A stretch of DNA of 35,232 nucleotides from an uncultured Ideonella sp. (lineage in GTDB: Bacteria > Pseudomonadota > Gammaproteobacteria > Burkholderiales > Burkholderiaceae), in the NCBI GenBank assembly GCA_946479475.1, contig CAMLGG010000021.1, positions 1 through 35,232 on the forward strand, given 5' to 3'. Below the pieces are notes generated by a model. It was not told the DNA's origin, made no database searches, and was given only the letters and a program-made list of their open reading frames with translations. Both the position numbers and the translations under genes were made by a program. Shown in pieces: positions 15,469 to 21,636 of this stretch; the first letter of the stretch is position 1, and each line of letters opens with the position of its first letter.

Positions 15469-16137
15469 ATGATCTTTCGACCCAAGTACATCACTTTCGA
15501 CTGCTACGGCACGCTGACCTACTTCCCGATGCACCAGGTGGCGTACGACCTCTACGAGGGCCAGCTTCCGCCGGAGAAGATGCGCCTGTTCATCAAGGAC
15601 TTTTCCGACTACCGCTTCGACGAGGTGATGGGCGACTGGAAGCCCTACAGGCAGGTGATCCAGTCGTCCCTGCAGCGCGCCTGCAAGCGCCACGGCCTCG
15701 CTTTCAAGGACGAGCACGCGCAGACGGTCTACGACGCCGTCCCGACCTGGGGCCCGCACGCAGACGTGCCGCATGCGCTCACGCGCGTGGGCAAGAAGAT
15801 CCCGCTGGTGATCCTGTCGAACGCGATGAACGAGCAGATCCACTCCAACGTGAGCAAGCTGCAGGCGCCGTTTCACAAGGTCTACACCGCGCAGGATGCC
15901 GGCGCCTACAAGCCGCGCCTGGCGGCCTTCGAGTACATGCTGGACCAGCTCGGCTGCGCGCCCGAGGACGTCCTGCACGTGTCGGCCAACCCGCGCTACG
16001 ACATCTTCCCGGCCCAGAACCTGGGCATCGTCAACAAGGTCTTCGTCAACCGCGGACACGAGCCCAGGCCGAACGACGACTACAGCTTCGCGGAGATCCG
16101 GGACATCAACGGCCTGCCCGCCCTGGTCGGGCTGTAG
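15469..16137 (+). CDS. HAD family hydrolase, L-2-haloacid dehalogenase type (copy 3)
   Basis: 222 residues, the closest relative of copy 2: both begin IFRPKYI, share FDCYGTLT and have the same length. Asp11, Thr15, the Arg of YRFDEV, the Ser of VILSNAM and the Lys of AYKPRL are all kept. VSANPRYD has the Asn found in true L-2-haloacid dehalogenases, where copies 1 and 2 have Ser, so this is the best candidate for an active enzyme. GGAG stands 9 bases before the ATG. Only three bases separate its stop from the ATG of a broken FAD oxidoreductase gene, so the original unit was HAD plus oxidase. Confidence 0.86.
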   Translation: MIFRPKYITFDCYGTLTYFPMHQVAYDLYEGQLPPEKMRLFIKDFSDYRFDEVMGDWKPYRQVIQSSLQRACKRHGLAFKDEHAQTVYDAVPTWGPHADVPHALTRVGKKIPLVILSNAMNEQIHSNVSKLQAPFHKVYTAQDAGAYKPRLAAFEYMLDQLGCAPEDVLHVSANPRYDIFPAQNLGIVNKVFVNRGHEPRPNDDYSFAEIRDINGLPALVGL

Positions 16138-16140
16138 CCC

Positions 16141-16528
16141 ATGAGGCTCGCCTCGTGCCGGCTCGAGACCTCGCCTCGCTTCGACGCCGCGGTGCAAGGC
16201 CCTCCCGCAGGTCGCCCGGATGTCGTCGTCGCGGGCGGCCGGACACCCACGTGGTGTCGAAAGCCGCGCTGTCCGATGAACTGGGGTCGGACGCCTGCTG
16301 CGGCGGACTGGTGCTCCGCAAGACCGCGGGCACGCCCATGGGCAAGTTCGTCCATGGGCCGGCGAGCGTGCTGGCGTCTTCTACGCCATGGGCTGCAGCG
16401 GGCATGGAACGCAGATGTCCGTCTACATGGGCACCGTCATGGCGGACATCATCGACGGTGGCCAGGACCGCCATCCCCGGAAGGACTTCGATCGGTCCGC
16501 GATCCCCGGGCCTTGCTGCAAGCCGTGA
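16141..16528 (+). pseudogene. Broken FAD-dependent oxidoreductase (DAO family), three fragments in three frames
   Basis: Starting at ATG 16141, the first frame reads LETSPRFDAAVQGPP then RPDVVVAGG, the usual N-terminus up to the FAD-binding motif. From about 16246 a second frame reads HVVSKAALSDELGSDACCGG and GKFVHGP, a mid-protein segment of the same family. From about 16334 to the stop at 16526-16528 a third frame reads GVFYAMGCSGHGTQMS and VMADIIDG, the C-terminal FAD site. A full gene needs about 1.3 kb, but only 0.39 kb remain, so most has been lost by deletions. It differs from the oxidase at 7935 in its C-terminal motif, so it is not a copy of that gene. Confidence 0.75.
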
Positions 16529-16564
16529 CGCGCACGCGCGGGTGGGACACAGCGGCGGGCCGCA

Positions 16565-17440
16565 TCAACCGAGCGCCTGCGTGACGATGGCGTACAGGCG
16601 GGCGTTGGCGTCGTGCGCCAGAGGCGCGCCGCGCACCATCGTCGTCGGTGCATCCACGCGAAGCAGGCCCAGGCTCTCCACCCATTCCGCCAGGCCGCTG
16701 TCGAAGTCGATGTCGATGCGCGTGAAGCGGCCGGCGTTCAGCCCGGCCAGATGGGCGATCAGCGCCTGCGCGCCCTCGTTGTCGGGCGCCACCACCGGGC
16801 CGATCGCGTGGCCGCGGCCGAAGCGGCGCAACATCGCGAAGCCGCGCGCGCAGCCGTCCTCGTCGAGCACGACCGTGGCCTCGGCGGTGCGGAACAGTTC
16901 TTCCATCAAGGACGGGCGGGGCATTCCGCGCCCGGTGGCATCCAGCGCCTGCAGCGTGGGCAGGTCGGCCCCGGTCGCCGGGCGCAGGCGGCGTCCGGCG
17001 CCCAGCGCAATCAGCGGCGCCGGCTGGGCGATGCCCTGGTGCTGGCGGATCTCGCCGGTGCGCACGAAGCCCAGGCGTTCATAGAGGCCGCGGCCGTCGC
17101 TGGTGGCGTGCAGCAGCACGCTGCAGTCATCCAGCCCATCCAGCAGCGCCGTCATCATGCGGTGTCCGATGCGCCTTCCCTGGCAGGCGGGGGACACGAC
17201 GACCAGGCCGATCGTCGCGTGCTTCGGGCCCCAGCGCCAGCGCAGCCCCGTGCCGACGATCTGACCGTCGCGCACCGCGACCAGGCCCTCGGCATGGCCG
17301 AACGCCTGTTCCCAGTCGACCAGGCGGTGCGGCCAGCGCTGTTCGTCGGTCAGTGCCTGTGCGGCGGGCAGGTCCGCAGCGGTCATCGCGCGCAGCGTCA
17401 CACCATCGGAAACGCCGGCGGGGGGCGCAGCAGCCATCAT
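16565..17440 (-). CDS. GNAT acetyltransferase with an additional C-terminal GNAT-like domain
   Basis: 291 residues. The N-terminal domain has the acetyl-CoA motif VVSPACQGRRIGHRMMTALL (Q/RxxGxG/A-like) followed by GLYERLGFVRTG, typical of GNAT enzymes. From about residue 145 a second unit begins with RRLRPATGADLPTLQALD and ends with SLGLLRVDAPTTMVRG, as in YitH-like proteins that carry an Acetyltransf_18 domain. The start at 17440 (two Met codons in a row) follows AGGAGAAC at a good distance. Substrate unknown. It converges on the broken oxidase gene and has no operon partner. Confidence 0.82.
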   Translation of the reverse strand: MMAAAPPAGVSDGVTLRAMTAADLPAAQALTDEQRWPHRLVDWEQAFGHAEGLVAVRDGQIVGTGLRWRWGPKHATIGLVVVSPACQGRRIGHRMMTALLDGLDDCSVLLHATSDGRGLYERLGFVRTGEIRQHQGIAQPAPLIALGAGRRLRPATGADLPTLQALDATGRGMPRPSLMEELFRTAEATVVLDEDGCARGFAMLRRFGRGHAIGPVVAPDNEGAQALIAHLAGLNAGRFTRIDIDFDSGLAEWVESLGLLRVDAPTTMVRGAPLAHDANARLYAIVTQALG

Positions 17441-17916
17441 TTCGTTCTCCTTTCGATCCCTTGCATCATCGTCGCAGGGTGCCGTCGACCCGCGACTTCG
17501 CGAGCCCGGTACGCGCGGCGCAACCGTCGGTGGCTGTGGCGCCATGCGGCGAGGTCACGTTGAATGACTCGACACTGTAGGCAGATGCGCGCGCAGACGA
17601 GACCAAATCGAGCCCCACCTTCGCAAGATCCTGCCGAATGCCGGCCTCGGAACAATCGGCCCGGACGCGGCGGGGCCATTCCGCTGCAAAGCGACGAGGT
17701 GATGCACAGCGGGCCTGCGGGCCGCCGCGGATCGTGCGTTCCACGGGCCGCCTAACGGCAGAAGATGCCGCAAGGCGAGGGCGCCTCGACATCGGCGCAG
17801 ACCATGCGCCGCCGGGTGCCCACTACCGCAGATCTTGCTTTTTCGAAGGGGCGAAACGCGATGGGCCGGTGTCCTGCCGATGCTGGAATCCATCGCGCAC
17901 CACCGGTGCATTCCGA
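17441..17916. other. Non-coding stretch between the acetyltransferase and the porin
   Basis: I see no gene with family features on either strand in this stretch, nor a tRNA or a clear sigma-70 promoter. It separates the divergent acetyltransferase and porin and probably holds both promoters. Confidence 0.45.
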
Positions 17917-17939
17917 GCCGGATCGCAACGAGATCCGGC
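17917..17939. repeat. Inverted repeat ahead of the porin gene
   Basis: GCCGGATC and GATCCGGC are perfect eight-base arms around a seven-base loop, ending 33 bases before the porin ATG. It may be an mRNA leader hairpin (porin leaders are common targets of small RNAs) or an operator. Nothing in the sequence decides between these. Confidence 0.45.
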
Positions 17940-17972
17940 CATTGGACGACACGCCAACCTTCGAGGGGACCT

Positions 17973-18935
17973 ATGAGTTTCGATCTGCAGTACAGGCTGC
18001 TGGCCGCCGTTTGCGCGGCGCTTGCCGGCGGCGCCGCCTTCGCCGAATCCAGCGTCGCGATCAGCGGCAGCCTGGATGTCGGCGTCTTCCGTGACACGGC
18101 AGGGGCGAAGAACGTCGGGACGATCCAGCGCAGCCACCTGCAGTTCGCGGGCACCGAGGACCTCGGCGATGGACTGGCCGCCACCTTCCGCCTGCGGCAT
18201 CGGCTCGACGTGGACACCGGCACCCCTGAAGGCAACGGCTCCAAGCCCTTCTGGCACGGCGAGTCGACCGTGGGCCTCAAGGGCGGCTTCGGCGCGCTTC
18301 GCCTGGGCCGTGCCCTGGACGCGATCCAGGGCCAGGACTGGGCCTTCGATCCCTGGGAGAACTACGACCGCATCGCCTCGCCGGCCTGGGACCTGTGGCA
18401 CTGGAACTACTCCGCCGATCCGGCGGGCGGCGGTTCGGGGCGTGTCGCCAATGCCGTGTTCTACGACTCGCCCAAGGTGGCCGACTTCTCCTTCCACTTC
18501 AGCGGCTCTCCCGAGTCGCCCGAGGGTGCGGTGGCCAAGACGCGCTCGGCGGCCATCCTCTTCAACAACGGGACCCTGCGCGCGCTGCTGGGCAACGGCA
18601 AGAACAGCGCCGGCGCGAGGGAGACGACCGTGGGCCTGCGCGGGAACTTCGAGGCGCTTTCGGTGATGGGCCTGTACAACATCAGCGAGACGGCCGCCGG
18701 CTCCAAGGCCAAGGTCACCACGCTGGGCGCCATGTACCGCATCGGCGCGACCACCCTGAAGGCGGGCTGGGGACAGGCCGACGTCGACGACGTGAAGAAG
18801 GAGCGGCTCACCTCCCTGGGGGCGAGCTATGCGCTGTCCAAGCGCACCTCCGTCTACGCCGATGCCGCATCGAAGCGCTACCCGACGACCGGCACCAGGC
18901 AGACCTACGGCGTGGGCCTGACCCACGCCTTCTAG
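17973..18935 (+). CDS. Outer-membrane porin, Burkholderiales (porin_4) type
   Basis: 320 residues. A signal peptide (LLAAVCAALAGGAAFA, cleaved before ESS) leads into VAISGSLDVGVF, the first strand. RSHLQFAGTEDLGDGLAATF and GLKGGFGALRLGRALDA are standard for trimeric porins of this order, and the protein ends in GVGLTHAF with the C-terminal Phe recognised by the BAM complex. It is somewhat short (usual size about 340-400 residues), suggesting trimmed loops. GAGGGGA provides the ribosome site for ATG 17973. It passes small solutes through the outer membrane. Confidence 0.9.
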   Translation: MSFDLQYRLLAAVCAALAGGAAFAESSVAISGSLDVGVFRDTAGAKNVGTIQRSHLQFAGTEDLGDGLAATFRLRHRLDVDTGTPEGNGSKPFWHGESTVGLKGGFGALRLGRALDAIQGQDWAFDPWENYDRIASPAWDLWHWNYSADPAGGGSGRVANAVFYDSPKVADFSFHFSGSPESPEGAVAKTRSAAILFNNGTLRALLGNGKNSAGARETTVGLRGNFEALSVMGLYNISETAAGSKAKVTTLGAMYRIGATTLKAGWGQADVDDVKKERLTSLGASYALSKRTSVYADAASKRYPTTGTRQTYGVGLTHAF

Positions 18936-19123
18936 AGGCGACGGCGAGGACGCGCATCCCCGGCCTTCATCGTGGGGCCGTCGCACCGGAGCCCTGCCGA
19001 AGCAAGGCCACCAGCACCACCAGGGCGCGATCACGATGCGTCACACCGTGATGGAAGGACCGTTCGCAAACGACCCCGTATCGCGGCCTGAGCTCGCGGC
19101 GGTGGCGAAACCCCGGCACGACG
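18936..19123. other. Non-coding stretch after the porin, possible small-RNA locus
   Basis: No credible protein gene. There is a six-base inverted repeat ATCACG/CGTGAT at 19030-19052. The minus-facing promoter-like site at 19133-19173 would transcribe into this stretch and on towards the porin 3' end, so a small RNA or antisense transcript is possible but unproven. Confidence 0.35.
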
Positions 19124-19135
19124 GCTGAATTCAGC
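19124..19135. repeat. Perfect 12-bp palindrome
   Basis: GCTGAATTCAGC is self-complementary and touches the TAAGCT hexamer of the minus-facing promoter, at the predicted transcription start (about 19125). It may be an operator or chance. Confidence 0.4.
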
Positions 19136-19173
19136 TTAGGCGTCCGGTCGGCCGGGAACTTGCGAAATCTCAA
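19133..19173 (-). promoter_or_regulatory. FNR-type box with minus-facing -10, no known gene downstream
   Basis: Box TTGCGAAATCTCAA at 19160-19173; on the minus strand TAAGCT at 19133-19138 is centred exactly 31 bases from the box centre. The plus direction has no -10 at that distance. The box could also be an upstream second site for the CBS-gene promoter (centre about 117 bases before its predicted start). Confidence 0.5.
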
Positions 19174-19235
19174 CTCCGACGCATTCGCCGGCGGATGTCG
19201 GAGCGTGTGAAAGGGCGGGCGCCTGGTCGTGCCGT

Positions 19236-19276
19236 TTGCGCAATCGCAATTCGGCCGGCCGAGGCCGGCCTAGAGT
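19236..19276 (+). promoter_or_regulatory. FNR-type box and -10 of the CBS/CheB-like operon
   Basis: TTGCGCAATCGCAA (19236-19249) is a perfect five-base inverted repeat around CAAT. TAGAGT (19271-19276) is centred 31 bases downstream. The predicted start near 19284 gives a 21-base leader with GGAAGGAG. The geometry is that of a class II promoter, where the activator sits at -41.5 and replaces the -35. Confidence 0.65.
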
Positions 19277-19304
19277 GGCCGTGAACCTCTGGAAGGAGCG
19301 TGCC

Positions 19305-19778
19305 ATGGCTGTCTTTCATCGCAAGACCAGCGCGGGCGACATCTGCAGCCGCATCGTCTCGGTCGCCTATCCGGCACTGACGGTCGACGAGGCTGCGCGG
19401 GTGATGCGCCAGCAGCACGTCGGCTGCCTGGTCGTGGTCGAGGAGGTCAGCATGGACGAGCGCCGGGTGGTGGGCATGCTGACCGACCGGGACATCGTCA
19501 CCGGCGTGGTGGCGCCGCAGCGTGATCCCGCCTCGCAGCGCGTGGGCGACCTGATGAGCCGTGCCGTGGTCACGGTGAGGGAGGACGACTCCGTGCTGGA
19601 CGTCCTGTCGGTGATGCGGCAGAAGCGGGTGCGCCGCGTGCCGGTGGTCGGCCCCGCCGAGAGGCTGATCGGCATCGTCGCGATCGACGATGTCCTGGAG
19701 CTCGTGGCCGAGGAGATGCAGGCCCTGGCCGCGGCCATCGGTGCGGCCCAGCGGCACGAGCAGGCGCCCGCGCCCTGA
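19305..19778 (+). CDS. CBS-domain pair protein
   Basis: 157 residues made of two CBS domains: CSRIVSVAYPALTVDEAARV with GMLTDRDIV, then VGDLMSRAVVTVREDDSVLD with VVGPAERLIGIVAIDDVLE. Tandem CBS modules bind adenine nucleotides or similar ligands and report energy state. No catalytic domain is attached, so it acts as a small cytoplasmic sensor or stress protein. ATG 19305 follows GGAAGGAG at six bases. It is the first gene behind the FNR-type promoter and is followed, after a short hairpin, by a CheB-like gene. Confidence 0.88.
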   Translation: MAVFHRKTSAGDICSRIVSVAYPALTVDEAARVMRQQHVGCLVVVEEVSMDERRVVGMLTDRDIVTGVVAPQRDPASQRVGDLMSRAVVTVREDDSVLDVLSVMRQKRVRRVPVVGPAERLIGIVAIDDVLELVAEEMQALAAAIGAAQRHEQAPAP

Positions 19779-19794
19779 GCCGGCGTCGCCGGCT
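19778..19794 (+). repeat. Intercistronic hairpin between CBS and CheB-like genes
   Basis: AGCCGGC-GTC-GCCGGCT, a seven-pair stem with a three-base loop that begins at the last base of the CBS gene's stop codon. Without a T-run it is more likely to stabilise or process mRNA than to end it. Confidence 0.45.
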
Positions 19795-19805
19795 GAAGCA
19801 GGCCC

Positions 19806-20882
19806 ATGAAGGACCGCCTCGTCGTCATCGGCGCATCGTTCAACGGCATCAGCGCGTTGATCCGCCTGGCCGGCGCCTTGCCGGCCGACCTGCCCGCCGC
19901 CGTGCTGGTGGTGCAGCACACCACGTCCGAGGGCCCCGGCTTCCTGCCCGAGCTGCTGGCGCGGGCGGGCCGCCTGCCGGCCGCCCACGCGAAGGAAGGC
20001 GAGAGCATCCGGCAGGGCCGGATCTACGTGGCGCCGCCCGACCGCCACCTGATCGTCCGCAAGGGCGGCTACCTGCACCTGTCGCACGGGCCGAAGGAGA
20101 ACCGCACCCGGCCCGCCGTGGACCCGACCTTCCGCTCGGCCGCGCTGGCCTTCGGGCCGGCGGTGGTGGGTGTCGTGCTGACGGGCTACCTCGACGACGG
20201 GACGGCCGGGCTGCTGGCCGTGAAGGACCATGGCGGCGTGGCCATCGCGCAGGATCCGGGCGAGGCCACCGCGCCGTCGATGCCGCTGAGCGCGCTGCGC
20301 CATGTGACCATCGACCACTGCGCGGGCATCGAGCGCATTGCCGCACTGATCGTCGAGCTCGCGCTCGACGCGCCCGCCGCCGATCCGGTTCCGCCCGTCG
20401 AACCCGGCGTCGAGGCCGAGGCCCGGATGGCCGAGGGCCTGATGACGCTGGCCGACTGGCTGCCGCTGGACCGAGTGGCCGCGCCGGCCGGATTGAACTG
20501 CCCGGATTGCCGCAGTGCCCTCTACGAGCTGCCCGACAAGCGGCTGTTGCGCTTTCGCTGCCGGGCTGGCCATGCCTTCACGGCCAGGCACCTGCTGGCC
20601 GGGCAGGCGAAGACCCGTGAGGACCTGGTGTGCGGCCTCTTCGGTGCCTTGCTGGAGGAAGCGAAGCTGGCCGGGCGGCTGCAGTCCAGGCATGCGCAGG
20701 CCGATCCCGATGTGGCGGCCGCACTGGCGGAGCATGCTGGCAGGCTGGAGTCCCGGGCGGCGGTCCTGGCCGACTGGCTGGCAACGGCCGAGGCGGACGT
20801 CGTCGCCGCCGCTTCCGGCGGCAGCCGTGAAGACGGCCTCGACGGGCCTCAGCGTGGCTGGGACAGCGACGAGGTGCCCTGA
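19806..20882 (+). CDS. Stand-alone CheB-type methylesterase domain protein with C-terminal zinc-ribbon-like motif
   Basis: 358 residues. The CheB methylesterase triad is visible: Ser11 in IGASFNG, His38 in VVQHTT and Asp131 in LTGYLDDGTAG. Chemotaxis CheB has an N-terminal receiver domain; this protein has none, and no other chemotaxis gene is nearby. After the catalytic domain, residues about 229-258 read CPDCRSALYELPD and then RCRAGHAF, a Cys-x2-Cys ... Cys-x3-His pattern that could bind zinc, followed by a long helical tail. Proteins of this form occur outside chemotaxis clusters and their target is unknown. Its 3' end overlaps the converging gene at 20849 by 34 bases. Confidence 0.83.
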   Translation: MKDRLVVIGASFNGISALIRLAGALPADLPAAVLVVQHTTSEGPGFLPELLARAGRLPAAHAKEGESIRQGRIYVAPPDRHLIVRKGGYLHLSHGPKENRTRPAVDPTFRSAALAFGPAVVGVVLTGYLDDGTAGLLAVKDHGGVAIAQDPGEATAPSMPLSALRHVTIDHCAGIERIAALIVELALDAPAADPVPPVEPGVEAEARMAEGLMTLADWLPLDRVAAPAGLNCPDCRSALYELPDKRLLRFRCRAGHAFTARHLLAGQAKTREDLVCGLFGALLEEAKLAGRLQSRHAQADPDVAAALAEHAGRLESRAAVLADWLATAEADVVAAASGGSREDGLDGPQRGWDSDEVP

Positions 20883-21472
20883 CCTTGCGGCTCGGCGGAC
20901 GTGTCATCGGCCTGGTTCGCGCCAGGCCAATGCAGCTTCAGCTGCACCCCGCCGCCATGCAAGGCGACCAGCGACAAGGCGCCGCCGGTGGCGTGCATCA
21001 AGGACGCCAGGTCCACGCGAGGCGGATCGACGCTCCAGTGCAGGTCCGGCATCGCCGCGGCGGTGCTGCCCACCGACACCACCAGCCATCGCCGGGAGGT
21101 GCCCGCGGACGCGCTGCGCAGCAGGACATCGTGCGACGGTGGCGTGCCCGCGCCGGCCTGCACGCGCAGGATGCCGCCATCGGGCATGACCGCCTGGAAG
21201 CGGCGCACGAGCTCCACGACGGCCATCTCCAGCACGTCGGGCCCGACGCGATCACAGGCCGGGCAGTCGGGAGCGATGTCGACCCGCAGCGTGACGAACG
21301 GGTCCAGGAGCCCGTGCAGGTGCATGTCGAGCTGGCCCAGCGCGGCAGCGGGCGAGCGGCCCGGCGAAGCTGCGCGCTCCCGCGGGGGATCGTCCATCAC
21401 CACCGGCGAGGGCGCATCTGTTCCGCTTCTGGCTGTTCCGGCCGCGAGCCGGCTCTCCCGCAACCGTGTCAT
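20849..21472 (-). CDS. Hypothetical protein resembling a degenerate histidine-kinase ATPase domain
   Basis: 207 residues. From about residue 47, the order of segments follows a HATPase_c domain: QLDMHLHGLLDPFVTLRVDI, then PDVLEMAVVELVRRFQAVMP with DGGILRVQ, a strand WLVVSVGS, and a final ALSLVALHGGGVQLKLHWPG. The N-box Asn and the GxGxG lid motifs are not recognisable, so ATP binding is doubtful. No phospho-acceptor His domain is present. It diverges from the sensor kinase gene at 21637 and overlaps the CheB-like gene end to end. A non-catalytic partner of that two-component system is possible. Call made by eye; coding status is probable rather than certain. Confidence 0.55.
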   Translation of the reverse strand: MTRLRESRLAAGTARSGTDAPSPVVMDDPPRERAASPGRSPAAALGQLDMHLHGLLDPFVTLRVDIAPDCPACDRVGPDVLEMAVVELVRRFQAVMPDGGILRVQAGAGTPPSHDVLLRSASAGTSRRWLVVSVGSTAAAMPDLHWSVDPPRVDLASLMHATGGALSLVALHGGGVQLKLHWPGANQADDTSAEPQGQGTSSLSQPR

Positions 21473-21559
21473 GCCTGCACTCTAGTGGGCGCCGCCGCCC
21501 GGCGGTATCCCGGGTCGGCGGGCCGCCATGTACCGTGTAACGGGTACGGCAGGCGATGT

Positions 21560-21600
21560 TTGCCCGGGGTCAAGCCCGTTTCGGGCATCCACCCTACATT
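21560..21600 (+). promoter_or_regulatory. FNR-type box and -10 of the sensor kinase/regulator operon
   Basis: TTGCCCGGGGTCAA (21560-21573) and TACATT (21595-21600), centres 31 bases apart. The predicted start near 21608 leaves a 29-base leader before ATG 21637. Confidence 0.6.
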
Positions 21601-21636
21601 GGACAATCCATACCTGGCGAGTGGCCACGGAAGGTC

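Noticed and set aside
16141..16584. Intact 147-codon gene after HAD copy 3
   Set aside because: Only its first 35 codons make sense; the rest of the oxidase motifs lie in the other two frames, so it is a relic rather than a gene.
17441..17972. Possible small genes between the acetyltransferase and the porin
   Set aside because: Only Arg/Pro/Ala-rich readings without starts behind a ribosome site or any recognisable motif.
18967..19173. 68-codon minus-strand frame behind the porin
   Set aside because: No family features and basic, shadow-like composition; kept only as a possible non-coding transcript.
19236..19304. Longer N-terminus for the CBS protein
   Set aside because: It would start inside the FNR-type box and lacks a ribosome site; ATG 19305 has GGAAGGAG at the right distance.
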